A stretch of DNA of 35,200 bases from Candidatus Parcubacteria bacterium (GTDB taxonomy: Bacteria; Patescibacteriota; Minisyncoccia; Phycocordibacterales; UBA2100), in assembly GCA_003599295.1 (NCBI GenBank), contig QZJK01000015.1:1-35200 (forward strand), read 5' to 3'. Of this stretch, positions 8,549 to 16,134 are shown piece by piece. Numbering within the stretch: the first letter of the stretch is position 1; each line of letters begins with the position of its first letter. The notes below the pieces were generated by a model. The model was not told the DNA's origin, ran no database searches, and saw only the letters and a program-made list of their open reading frames with translations. The position numbers were made by a program, and so were the translations under genes.

Positions 8549-9940
8549 ATGCCGCTTGAACAACTAACCGCAGTAAGCTCCGTAGACGGTCGTTACCGCG
8601 ACATCGCAGGCGCTCTTTCCGAACATTTTTCGGAGTACGGATTGATACGAAAACGAATGACGGTTGAGTGCGAATATCTTCTTGCACTTTCAGAAGCAGG
8701 CATAGGAGTGCGAAAACTCACGAAAGAGGAAATTGCCATCCTCCAGCAGCTGCCGCACACTTCTCTCGAAGAAGCCGCTATCGTAAAGAAAATAGAAAAG
8801 GAAGGATACGACGGCATTCCGGCCACGAACCACGATGTCAAAGCCGTCGAGTATTTCATAAAGAAAAAACTTGCCGGGACCTCGCTTAAAGATATTTCAG
8901 AGTGGACGCATTTCGCGCTGACTTCCGAAGACGTGAATAGCACAGCCTACGGCATCGCGCTTCGGTCTGCTCTCCAATCCGTCATCCTGCCGGCTCTCAC
9001 GGAGATACAAAGCACACTTCTCGCACTTGCCAAAGAGCATGCAGGGACGCCGATGCTTGCCCGCACCCACGGCCAACCGGCGAGTCCGACGACGTTCGGC
9101 AAGGAAATGAGGGTGTTCGAAAAACGGCTTGAGCGGCAGATGAAAGAACTTTCGCGCCCTATCTTGGTAAAATTCGGCGGGGCGACGGGAAATTACAATG
9201 CGCATGTTGCAGCGATGCCCGAAGTGGACTGGCAGGAATTCGCCGGGAACTTCGTCGCACGCCTCAATGTGGGTTATAAAATACCGCTTGAACTCAATGC
9301 ATATACAACCCAGATAGAGCCGCACGACACCTATGCGGAACTATTCGATACGATGCGCCGCATCAATACGATACTACTCGACCTTTCGCAGGATCTCTGG
9401 CGCTACATAAGTGACGGGTGGCTTGCCCAGAAAACGAAGGAAGGGGAGGTGGGCTCTTCGGCGATGCCGCACAAGGTGAACCCGATAGATTTCGAGAACG
9501 CGGAAGGGAATCTCGGGGTCGCAAGCGCGCTCTATGAACATTTTTCTCGGAAACTCCCGGTATCCCGTCTTCAGCGGGACCTTTCAGATTCAACGGTTCT
9601 TAGGGTTTTCGGTACCGCATTCGCACATGCACTTGTCAGTTATACCGCGCTCGCACGCGGTTTGAAGAAGATCAGCGTGGCCAAAGAGAAAATGCTTGAA
9701 GCTCTTCAGGCGCACCCGGAAGTCATTTCAGAAGCAATACAGACGGTCCTTCGTCGAGAAGGAGTGGAAGTGCCGTACGAGAAGCTGAAGGAATTAACAC
9801 GCGGCAAGGATGTATCGCTTGACGACTTTGCAAAATTTATCGATGACCTGTCGATAGACAATAAAGTAAAAGAGCAACTTAAAAAACTACGCCCGGAGAA
9901 TTACATCGGTTTGGCGTTGGAAATCGCAGAAGGAACATAG
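8549..9940 (+). CDS. purB: Adenylosuccinate lyase PurB
   Basis: Removes fumarate from SAICAR and from adenylosuccinate, so it acts in IMP synthesis and in AMP formation. The start at 8549 is chosen because MPLEQLTAVSSVDGRYRD matches the N-terminus of enteric-type PurB (SxLTAVSPVDGRY). The in-frame extension back to 8459 is repeat sequence. The family signature SSAMPHKVNPIDFENAEGN lies near residue 310, and ARTHGQPASPTTFGKE carries the catalytic-region histidine. Length is 463 aa, as expected. Family A element A1 lies just upstream, and family B element B1 begins 4 nt after the stop. Confidence 0.95.
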   Translation: MPLEQLTAVSSVDGRYRDIAGALSEHFSEYGLIRKRMTVECEYLLALSEAGIGVRKLTKEEIAILQQLPHTSLEEAAIVKKIEKEGYDGIPATNHDVKAVEYFIKKKLAGTSLKDISEWTHFALTSEDVNSTAYGIALRSALQSVILPALTEIQSTLLALAKEHAGTPMLARTHGQPASPTTFGKEMRVFEKRLERQMKELSRPILVKFGGATGNYNAHVAAMPEVDWQEFAGNFVARLNVGYKIPLELNAYTTQIEPHDTYAELFDTMRRINTILLDLSQDLWRYISDGWLAQKTKEGEVGSSAMPHKVNPIDFENAEGNLGVASALYEHFSRKLPVSRLQRDLSDSTVLRVFGTAFAHALVSYTALARGLKKISVAKEKMLEALQAHPEVISEAIQTVLRREGVEVPYEKLKELTRGKDVSLDDFAKFIDDLSIDNKVKEQLKKLRPENYIGLALEIAEGT

Positions 9941-9944
9941 TGTA

Positions 9945-10025
9945 AACCGGCAGAGCCGGTTTCTGGACTCCTCGGCTCGGATATGCGAAAGCTAGCTTTC
10001 GCATATCCCTCGCATAACGCTCGCC
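9945..10025 (+). repeat. Structured element family B, copy B1 (3' of purB)
   Basis: Hairpin 1 AACCGG-CAGAG-CCGGTT (9945-9961), a conserved block TTCTGGACTCCTCGGCTCG, hairpin 2 with a perfect 13-bp stem (9979-9991 with 9996-10008, loop CTAG), then CTCGCATAACGCTCGCC. The block and tail recur on the minus strand at 22912-22989, where hairpin 2 has a different but also perfectly paired stem. It starts 4 nt after purB and has no T tract. Confidence 0.82.
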
Positions 10026-10059
10026 AGTAGAAATTCGGTCGTCCGGATCCCTTCACGCT

Positions 10060-10097
10060 CTCTTCATAATGAAGAGTTCATGTTGTGTAATATGAAC
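10060..10097 (+). promoter_or_regulatory. Tandem palindromes upstream of the 10160 gene
   Basis: A perfect inverted repeat CTCTTCAT-A-ATGAAGAG (10060-10076) abuts a second one, GTTCAT..ATGAAC (10076-10081 with 10092-10097). A possible -10 box TAATAT (10088-10093) lies inside the second, so a dimeric regulator bound here could control the peptidoglycan-binding gene. Only the palindromes are seen directly; the role is inferred. Confidence 0.45.
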
Positions 10098-10159
10098 TCG
10101 GGTGAGTCGTCTTCATGATGTAAAGGTCGCACATTACAAGCAAACGATCAAAACACAAC

Positions 10160-10828
10160 ATGAGTATGAACAATCTTTTGAGACACCACGAAATCGCATT
10201 CATTGGCGCGTTTGTCGCGCTCCTTGGTGCACTTATGTTTGTCGGCACGACTTCCACGAACGCGCTTGTTACTTCCACCCTCTCGCCGGGAGCATCTGGG
10301 TCGCAAGTATCCGAACTTCAAACATTCCTCGCAACGGACGCAACGATCTATCCGGAGGGTCTTGTGACAGGGTATTACGGCTCTCTGACGACTGCCGCAG
10401 TACAGCGTTTGCAGTGCAGGGAAAGTATCGTCTGTTCGGGAAGTGTCGGAACGACCGGCTATGGCCGTGTCGGACCGATAACACTTGCGAGGATACAGGT
10501 ACTCCAGGGTAGTGTAGGAGGACCTGTTATCGGAGGAGATGTATCGGCTCCTATCTTAAGCCGACCGACTGTTGCAACGACGTCCACCACCGCCTCGATC
10601 CATTGGACGACGAACGAACCGGCGTTTTCTCGCGTCATGTATGCGACAACCTGGCCGTTCCTCTTCACGGCGGCAGCTTCAACTGCTGACGTTTCGATGG
10701 ACATGTCGAGCGACGTCACCTTGACCGGACTCCAGCCAAACACGCTCTACTTCTTTGCTCTCCAATCGGCAGATGTTTCCGGGAACTTGCAGTGGGGCAT
10801 CGGGCATAGTTTTCGGACGAATCCCTAG
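10160..10828 (+). CDS. Secreted peptidoglycan-binding / fibronectin III-like protein
   Basis: Predicted envelope protein. Residues about 12-36 form a signal or anchor helix (IAFIGAFVALLGALMFVG). Residues about 42-85 form a PG_binding_1-type repeat (LSPGASGSQVSELQTFL, then TGYYGSLTTAAVQRLQ), and about 130-222 form a fibronectin III-like domain (SAPILSRPTVATTSTTASIHW, LTGLQPNTLYFFALQSADVSGN). This arrangement is common in Parcubacteria surface proteins. ATG at 10160 is used; a second ATG lies two codons later. A related gene begins at 34966. The substrate and exact role are unknown. Confidence 0.8.
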   Translation: MSMNNLLRHHEIAFIGAFVALLGALMFVGTTSTNALVTSTLSPGASGSQVSELQTFLATDATIYPEGLVTGYYGSLTTAAVQRLQCRESIVCSGSVGTTGYGRVGPITLARIQVLQGSVGGPVIGGDVSAPILSRPTVATTSTTASIHWTTNEPAFSRVMYATTWPFLFTAAASTADVSMDMSSDVTLTGLQPNTLYFFALQSADVSGNLQWGIGHSFRTNP

Positions 10829-10862
10829 AAAGAATGCAGTAGCCTCACGAGCAATCGAAAAG

Positions 10863-10888
10863 ACCCCGCGCGTAGCGCGAGGTTTTTT
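10863..10888. terminator. Bidirectional intrinsic terminator between convergent genes
   Basis: A hairpin ACCCCGCGC-GTA-GCGCGAGGT (10863-10883, one mismatch) runs into TTTTTT. On the other strand it runs into a shorter T tract. It serves the 10160 gene and the ABC permease gene that converge here. Confidence 0.85.
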
Positions 10889-10892
10889 CTAA

Positions 10893-11675
10893 TTATTGCC
10901 GCAGCCCCAAGCCGGTCTTAATGAAGTACCAGTTTATCGCGGTGAGGGCGAGTATCATAACGGTCAGCACATATAAGGAGGTGAGGATAGGTATATCCGC
11001 TATGCCGAGAAAACCGTAACGGAAACCGTTCACGAGATAGAAGAGAGGGTTGCCATAGGTAATAGCCTGCCACCAGTCGGGGAGCACGTGCACTGAATAG
11101 AAGATGCCGCCGAGGTAGACCAAGGGAGTCAGGACGAACGTCGGGACGATGTTGATACCATCTATCGTTTTCGCGTAGATGCCATTCACGAGGCCTGCTA
11201 GCGCGAAGACGAGCGCCGTCAGAATGGCGAACAACAGTATGATGAGAGCGTTGAAGATAGATAACTGGAGTCCGGTGAAGAATAACGAAACAGTGAGGAC
11301 CAATGCTCCGACGAGTACTCCTCGTACGATGCCCCCCGCGACGAATCCGCCGATGAGAAGCCATGCTGGTGTGGGAGAGACGAGTATTTCATCTATCGAA
11401 CGAGCGAAGAATTTAGAGGTGAAGAACATGAACGACGTGTTCGCATACGATGTCGTAACGATAGCGAGCATAACGAGACCGGGCACGACGAATGTCATGT
11501 AATCCACTCCCTGCATATCGCCTATGCGCGAGCCTAAGATGGTGCCGAAGACCGCAAAGTAGAGGATTGCGGTGATGACACTCGGAAGGAACGTCTGCAC
11601 CCATATCCTGAACATGCGCACGATATCTTTGCGCAGCATGGTATAGAACGAGATCCACATTTGATAAGGCGTCAT
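10893..11675 (-). CDS. ABC-2 type exporter permease
   Basis: Membrane subunit of an ABC exporter that pairs with the ATPase encoded just upstream (11821-12597). At 260 aa with six predicted transmembrane helices it has the ABC-2 form: a cytoplasmic N-terminus (MTPYQMWISFYTMLRKD), SVITAILYFAVFGTILGSRI, the conserved MTFVVPGLVMLAIVTTSY segment, and DEILVSPTPAWLLIGGFVAGG. The substrate cannot be told. The 145-nt gap to the ATPase gene holds family A element A2, which ends 15 nt before this ATG. No Shine-Dalgarno sequence is visible. Confidence 0.9.
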   Translation of the reverse strand: MTPYQMWISFYTMLRKDIVRMFRIWVQTFLPSVITAILYFAVFGTILGSRIGDMQGVDYMTFVVPGLVMLAIVTTSYANTSFMFFTSKFFARSIDEILVSPTPAWLLIGGFVAGGIVRGVLVGALVLTVSLFFTGLQLSIFNALIILLFAILTALVFALAGLVNGIYAKTIDGINIVPTFVLTPLVYLGGIFYSVHVLPDWWQAITYGNPLFYLVNGFRYGFLGIADIPILTSLYVLTVMILALTAINWYFIKTGLGLRQ

Positions 11676-11690
11676 ATGGTTCGCTCGTTA

Positions 11691-11783
11691 AGCATGGCGC
11701 TTTTGCCGTCGCTGTCTGCGACTGCTGTCGCAGCGCTGACTCTCGCGCCGACGCGCTGCGAGACACGGCAAAAGTGCCATGCT
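11691..11783 (-). repeat. Structured element family A, copy A2 (ABC ATPase-permease spacer)
   Basis: In the minus-strand sense the outer stem is about 19 bp (11765-11783 with 11691-11709, one G-T pair). Hairpin 1 is identical to A1 (GCA bulge, GTCG loop). Hairpin 2 is CTGCGAC-AGCA-GTCGCAG, where the variable stem differs from A1 but remains complementary. The linkers CAGCG and ACAGCGAC are conserved. ACGAGCGAACC follows, then the permease ATG. Confidence 0.85.
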
Positions 11784-11820
11784 CGCACTCGTTTATTAGT
11801 TATTATGTGGTTGCTTCGCA

Positions 11821-12597
11821 TCATAACTTTGATTTTTCCGGTTCGCTCGTGAGTTTCAAGAATACCTCTTCCAGTCTGCCTCCTCGGTACCCGTCTTTCT
11901 GGGCTTCACTAGTGTGATGTTTTGCGAGCACCTCATCCATTGTGCCGGACGCGACGATTTCTCCCTTATTGATGATGGCCACATGCTTGCAGAGTTGTTC
12001 CGCCTCTTCGAGGTAATGGGTCGTGAGAAGTATCGTAAGCCCTTCGGACTGGAGTTTTCGAAGATAATCCCACATGCCGCGGCGCAGTTCCACATCAACG
12101 CCCGCAGTCGGTTCATCGAGAATAAGGAAGCGGGGACGATGGATGAGCCCTCTCGCTATCATAAGACGGCGCTTCATGCCGCCCGAAAGTTCCATAGAGC
12201 GCCCTTTCATTTTGTCGCGGAGCCCCAAGTCGGTGAGGAGTTTTTCAGCGCGAGGGATCGCTTCCTTGCGCGGAATACCATAATAACCCGCCTGATTGAT
12301 GACGATGTCGAGGGGCTTCTCGAAGGGGTTGAAATTCACTTCTTGACCCACAAGCCCTATGTTGGTCTTAGCTTTCTCGAATTCTTTATCGATATCATGG
12401 CCGAAAATCTTCACCGTACCGCTGGTTTTATTCACGAGGGACGTTGCGATGCCGATGATGGTCGTTTTTCCAGCGCCATTCGGCCCGAGAAGCGCATAAA
12501 AATCCCCAACGGGAACCGTTAAAGAGACCCCTTTCAGCGCGACGGTGCCTGATTTGTAGGTCTTTTTGAGGTCTTTTATTTCGAGGGCCGGGGGCAT
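11821..12597 (-). CDS. ABC-2 exporter ATPase subunit
   Basis: Nucleotide-binding subunit of the exporter. Walker A is GPNGAGKTT (about residue 38), the signature is LSGGMKRRLMIARGL, Walker B is FLILDEPTAGVD, and the H loop is LLTTHYLEEAEQL. At 258 aa it belongs to the class (NodI/CcmA-like) that partners ABC-2 permeases. An extended -10 box lies 8 nt before the ATG, so it starts its own transcript even though phosphomannomutase ends only 24 nt upstream. Its C-terminal codons contain ACGAGCGAACC, the same 11-mer that occurs before the permease ATG. Confidence 0.93.
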   Translation of the reverse strand: MPPALEIKDLKKTYKSGTVALKGVSLTVPVGDFYALLGPNGAGKTTIIGIATSLVNKTSGTVKIFGHDIDKEFEKAKTNIGLVGQEVNFNPFEKPLDIVINQAGYYGIPRKEAIPRAEKLLTDLGLRDKMKGRSMELSGGMKRRLMIARGLIHRPRFLILDEPTAGVDVELRRGMWDYLRKLQSEGLTILLTTHYLEEAEQLCKHVAIINKGEIVASGTMDEVLAKHHTSEAQKDGYRGGRLEEVFLKLTSEPEKSKL

Positions 12598-12605
12598 GAG
12601 GAGCT

Positions 12606-12614
12606 AGTGTAGCA
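12606..12614 (-). promoter_or_regulatory. Extended -10 of the ABC ATPase
   Basis: On the minus strand TGC-TACACT ends 8 nt before the ATG at 12597. No Shine-Dalgarno sequence fits, so a near-leaderless transcript is predicted. Confidence 0.6.
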
Positions 12615-12621
12615 CATTCGC

Positions 12622-14016
12622 TCAATGTCCGGATGTATCCCATTTTGCGCTCACGGTACTGAAGGCGGCAAGCTTTGCACGGAACAGGTCCTTTATTCTC
12701 TCAAGTGTTTTCTCATCTTTGGCTTCGAATCTGAGTACGAGAGTGGGGGTATTTGATGAGGCCCGAACAAGACCCCATCCGTTATCAATATAGACACGCG
12801 CTCCGTTTATATCTATCACACGGTATCCGTCGTTCTTGAATTCCTTCGTCAGGGTCTCGACGATACGGTACTTATCTTCGTCCGTTGTCTCGACCTGTAT
12901 GGTCGGCGTCGAAATGTAATAGGGGGTAGAAGCGACCACTTCAGACAGCGTTTTCTTTTGCTCGCCTAAATACTCCAGTAGTTTAAGAGCGGCAAAAAAC
13001 GCATCGTCGAAGCCGTAATAATCATCAGCGAAAAATATGTGTCCGCTCATCTCTCCGGCAAGTGCCGCATGTTCTTCGTTAAGCTTAGCCTTGATGTATG
13101 AATGGCCTGTTTTGCACATGATGGGCGTGCCCCCGTGCGCCTCAATATCCTCCGGAAGCGCTTCGGATACTTTGACATCGAACACGATCTTTGCGCCGGG
13201 CTTTTTTGAGAGCACGTGTCGAGAGAGAAGTATCATGTAGCGGTCCGGCCATATGGTTTGGCCTTTTTCGTCCGTCATGCCAAGACGGTCGCCGTCGCCG
13301 TCAAACGCTATTCCGATGTCGCTTTGATTTTTTACTGTTTGAGCACCAGTATCTTCCATCATCGCGAGACCATCAGGATTCGGCGTGTAGTTCGGATATG
13401 TAGGATCTACATTGGTGTAGTGTTCGACGACTTCACAACCTGCTTTGCGCAGGATCTCGGGTGCATAGAGCCCGGCAGTGCCATTTCCCGTATTCACAAG
13501 CACCTTGAACTTTTTCGATAGTCTAATGCGAGAGAGCACGTCAGCCATGTATGGTTCAGTAATATTTTCTGCGCGGACGGAGCCTTTTCCATTCACGTAA
13601 TCCTCCTTTTCGATTATTTCGTACAGGGCTTGTATTTCTTCGGCGAGCAATGTTCTCGAAAGCCCGACACCCAGTTTGAGACCATTCCACCCGACAGGAT
13701 TATGGCTTGCGGTAATAGTGCATAGGCCCTTTGTATTGAAGTGGTACTGTGCCCAATAACTCATTGGTGTCGTGACCACGCCGATATCGATAACATTGAT
13801 GCCGGACTCGACGAGCCCTCTCATAGCGCTTTTTTGGAATGACTCGGAAGTACCGCGTGCGTCGCGCGCTACAACAGCATCGGCGATACCTCTGTCATGC
13901 AGGATCTTCGCGAAGCCGCGCGCAATTGCATAGATCGACACTTCGTTCAGCTCGTCCTCCGATTCGCGGCCGCGAATGTCATATTCGCGGAACATCGTTT
14001 TCTTGAGCACAGCCAT
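12622..14016 (-). CDS. Phosphomannomutase / phosphoglucomutase
   Basis: Interconverts hexose 1- and 6-phosphates (mannose or glucose) and so supplies nucleotide-sugar precursors, which fits the polysaccharide locus nearby. The phosphoserine loop is TASHNPVGWNGLKL, the metal site is DGDGDRLG, the sugar-specificity loop is GEMSGHIFF, and the C-terminal phosphate-binding domain has VRASSNTPTLVLRFEA. Length of 464 aa is normal. It starts 6 nt after the IMP cyclohydrolase stop and is likely co-transcribed with it. GEMSGH is typical of PMM/PGM enzymes; the exact sugar is not certain. Confidence 0.92.
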   Translation of the reverse strand: MAVLKKTMFREYDIRGRESEDELNEVSIYAIARGFAKILHDRGIADAVVARDARGTSESFQKSAMRGLVESGINVIDIGVVTTPMSYWAQYHFNTKGLCTITASHNPVGWNGLKLGVGLSRTLLAEEIQALYEIIEKEDYVNGKGSVRAENITEPYMADVLSRIRLSKKFKVLVNTGNGTAGLYAPEILRKAGCEVVEHYTNVDPTYPNYTPNPDGLAMMEDTGAQTVKNQSDIGIAFDGDGDRLGMTDEKGQTIWPDRYMILLSRHVLSKKPGAKIVFDVKVSEALPEDIEAHGGTPIMCKTGHSYIKAKLNEEHAALAGEMSGHIFFADDYYGFDDAFFAALKLLEYLGEQKKTLSEVVASTPYYISTPTIQVETTDEDKYRIVETLTKEFKNDGYRVIDINGARVYIDNGWGLVRASSNTPTLVLRFEAKDEKTLERIKDLFRAKLAAFSTVSAKWDTSGH

Positions 14017-14022
14017 AAGGAA

Positions 14023-14595
14023 TCACTTGAGCTTGCCCTCCCAATAGTCGGCCGAGGTGCTCACATATTCCGCGACGCGGCGTTCGGCGGCAGCGGCGAG
14101 TTTTTCAGCAAGGGCTTGCCGCTCCGGCTCTTTCGCTCCGCTCGACAGCCAGCGTTCAATGTCGTCAATTTGCGTCGGGGACGACAGCGCGAGCCGGCGC
14201 CCTTTGGCGGCAGAGCGCAAAAGCGTCGGTCCTCCGATATCTGTTTTCTCGATAACGTCTTCCGGCGTTGCGCCCGGGTCGGAGACAGTCTTTTCGAGCG
14301 GGTAGAGGGTGACGTATACGAGGTCTATCGGCTCGACACCCAGGCTTTTTAATTCGTCGCCGTCTTCAGGTTTTGCAAGAAGTCCCGCATGGAGCTCGCG
14401 GCTTAACGTAACGACTCGGTGTCCCAGTATCGGTTTCCCAACGATTAGAGCTACATCACGGCAGGAAATCCCGTTCTCATTCAGGTATTTCGCGGTACCC
14501 GACGAGCCGAGAAGCGTCCACCCGTTCTTCTCGAGGAGCGTGGCGAGCCGCAGAAGGGGCGCATCTTTTTCGTACGAGGCGAGCAATGCTTGCAT
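14023..14595 (-). CDS. purH: Stand-alone IMP cyclohydrolase (PurH N-terminal domain only)
   Basis: Last step of IMP synthesis: closes FAICAR to IMP. The 190 aa match only the MGS-like cyclohydrolase half of bifunctional PurH: SSGTAKYLNENGI, then IDLVYVTLYPLEKTV and EKTDIGGPTLLRSAAKGRR. The AICAR transformylase half (about 320 aa) is absent, and no frameshifted remnant is present because the next gene starts 6 nt later. In characterised PurH enzymes the RVKTLHP segment holds a lysine implicated in catalysis; here it reads RVVTLSR, while the Tyr (TLYP), Asp (DIGG) and Lys (AAKG) are kept. It could be a diverged active enzyme or have a changed activity. Confidence 0.88.
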   Translation of the reverse strand: MQALLASYEKDAPLLRLATLLEKNGWTLLGSSGTAKYLNENGISCRDVALIVGKPILGHRVVTLSRELHAGLLAKPEDGDELKSLGVEPIDLVYVTLYPLEKTVSDPGATPEDVIEKTDIGGPTLLRSAAKGRRLALSSPTQIDDIERWLSSGAKEPERQALAEKLAAAAERRVAEYVSTSADYWEGKLK

Positions 14596-14601
14596 TGATG
14601 C

Positions 14602-14610
14602 ATTCTATCA
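14602..14610 (-). promoter_or_regulatory. Extended -10 of the IMP cyclohydrolase gene
   Basis: On the minus strand TGA-TAGAAT ends 6 nt before the ATG at 14595. It sits back to back with the promoter of the 14658 gene inside a 62-bp divergent gap. Confidence 0.6.
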
Positions 14611-14640
14611 CAGGGCTCTTTTCCTCCATGATTCTGCCTG

Positions 14641-14649
14641 TGGTATGCT
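14641..14649 (+). promoter_or_regulatory. Extended -10 of the nucleotidyltransferase gene
   Basis: TGG-TATGCT ends 8 nt before the ATG at 14658, and there is no Shine-Dalgarno sequence. Confidence 0.6.
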
Positions 14650-14657
14650 GATTTCCA

Positions 14658-15092
14658 ATGAAAAACGGAAAGAAAGTCGGGGTAACCGTCGGGGCGTTCG
14701 ACCTCTGCCATGCCGGGCACATTTTGATGTTCAAGGAAGCAAAGGAGGTTTGCGATTACCTTATTGTCGGTCTCCATTCAGATCCGACGATCGACAGACC
14801 TGAAAAGAACAAACCCATCATGACCCTTCCGGAGCGGCGCATCATTCTCGAATCGATAAAGTATATTGACGAGATATTCGAATACGATACGGAGACCGAG
14901 TTATACGACATCTTGAAAAAGAACGAGCTCGGCATTGATATACGCATCATTGGTGCGGACTGGAAAGGGAAGCCGTACACCGGACACGACCTGCCCATCG
15001 AGATGTATTTCAATGCGCGCGATCACGGTTTCTCGACGACGGAACTGCGCCGCCGCATTTATGAAGCGGAGAAAGAGAGGTTCAAAAAATAG
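14658..15092 (+). CDS. TagD/HldE-type cytidylyl- or adenylyltransferase
   Basis: Small nucleotidyltransferase that would couple CTP or ATP to a phosphorylated polyol or sugar for envelope polymers. It shows VGAFDLCHAGHILMFKEAK with the HxGH motif near residue 20, a central LPERRIILESIKYIDEI helix, and FSTTELRRRI, the equivalent of the ISSTxxR motif. Length of 144 aa fits glycerol-3-phosphate cytidylyltransferase, but the substrate cannot be assigned. It is divergent from the IMP cyclohydrolase gene and converges with the 15099 gene, leaving only 6 nt. Confidence 0.88.
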   Translation: MKNGKKVGVTVGAFDLCHAGHILMFKEAKEVCDYLIVGLHSDPTIDRPEKNKPIMTLPERRIILESIKYIDEIFEYDTETELYDILKKNELGIDIRIIGADWKGKPYTGHDLPIEMYFNARDHGFSTTELRRRIYEAEKERFKK

Positions 15093-15098
15093 ACCTCA

Positions 15099-16010
15099 TC
15101 AAATCGTTTCAATGCGCACTGTGTCGAAAGACACATCCATGAAGTCCGTGCGCATGCCGACGAGGTGGGCGCCGATGATCGGAGCCGTACCGCCATATTC
15201 TCCACTATCGCGCGCTTCGAGCAGTTTTTTCCACGTGCCATCCCGCCGTTCCATGTAAAGCCGTATGGTGACGCTGCCATCCGCCTCCGTTTTAGTCTCG
15301 CTGCGCAATCCTATCCAACTCTGGTGGGGAAGCATGCTAATGCGCTCTCCCGTTACATACGTTCCAGCGAATTCCTTTTTTTGCGCCATCGTATAATACG
15401 CACCGCGGTATTTTTTCTTAATGACCGCCAACCCGTCGACACGGATACCAGCGTAATACAACGTGTCGTCATTTACGTAGCGGTTCATGAGAAGGAGTCC
15501 GTTCGAAGCGTTGCGGTTAGGGCTCGTACTCCAGTTGTCTTTCAGTATCTTGAACTGCGCTTCCATGCGCACGTTTTCCCAGGTGCTTCGCGAGACAAGG
15601 CGGAATATGTTCTGTGGGTGCGCTCCGAGGTCAGTGTCGGTAGGATTCGTAAGCGCATACAGAAGGCGCCAGTAGCTCCAAAGAGGGGCATCACCTAACA
15701 TCGTATTGCCAAAACCTCCCTCGATACTGAATTGGCCTCCCGAGTTAAGCCACCAGTAGGGAGAGGTGGATTCTTCCATGTTCGGAGCTTCGTTCAAAAC
15801 GCCGGTACTTTTGAACGTGTAGACGAACGGAGAAACGATGGAAACGGCCGCAACATGCCGCGGAGGCTTTGGATTGAGAGAACTTCCCGGAAAAAGGTTA
15901 AGCGCAAGTAATACCGCGAATGCGAGGAGAAGTGGAAGAATGAATCCCTTATACTCACGCATTCCGTTCATACGCAGAGAGAACGTGTGTTTGAGTGCGT
16001 GCGCGTACAT
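15099..16010 (-). CDS. Membrane-anchored beta-sandwich (concanavalin-like) surface protein
   Basis: Not recognised as a named family. Residues about 22-42 form one transmembrane or signal helix (FILPLLLAFAVLLALNLF). The rest is extracytoplasmic and rich in predicted beta strands: VRMEAQFKI, NGLLLMNRY, LYYAGIRVDGLAVIKKKY, SWIGLRSET, VTIRLYMER and MDVSFDTVRIETI, in the order seen in laminarinase/LamG-like carbohydrate-binding folds. It has no obvious catalytic residues. The start at 16010 is supported by a good promoter whose -10 ends 8 nt upstream; ATGs at 15971 and 15962 are alternatives. It lies beside a deacetylase with a similar beta-sandwich tail, so it may bind or process the polysaccharide made by that locus. 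Confidence 0.65.
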   Translation of the reverse strand: MYAHALKHTFSLRMNGMREYKGFILPLLLAFAVLLALNLFPGSSLNPKPPRHVAAVSIVSPFVYTFKSTGVLNEAPNMEESTSPYWWLNSGGQFSIEGGFGNTMLGDAPLWSYWRLLYALTNPTDTDLGAHPQNIFRLVSRSTWENVRMEAQFKILKDNWSTSPNRNASNGLLLMNRYVNDDTLYYAGIRVDGLAVIKKKYRGAYYTMAQKKEFAGTYVTGERISMLPHQSWIGLRSETKTEADGSVTIRLYMERRDGTWKKLLEARDSGEYGGTAPIIGAHLVGMRTDFMDVSFDTVRIETI

Positions 16011-16018
16011 TGGAGAGA

Positions 16019-16047
16019 GTTGTACTCGCTCCGCGCACGCCTGTCGA
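16019..16047 (-). promoter_or_regulatory. Promoter of the beta-sandwich surface protein
   Basis: On the minus strand TCGACA (16042-16047), a 17-nt spacer, then TACAAC (16019-16024), 8 nt before the ATG at 16010. It supports the longest start and separate transcription from the deacetylase. Confidence 0.55.
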
Positions 16048-16134
16048 TAGATTTATGAAGGAATTTTTTTCTCAACAACAGCCCGTTCTTCATGTCTAGC
16101 TTATAATCTCGGAAATAAGGATTTTTTCAGGAGT

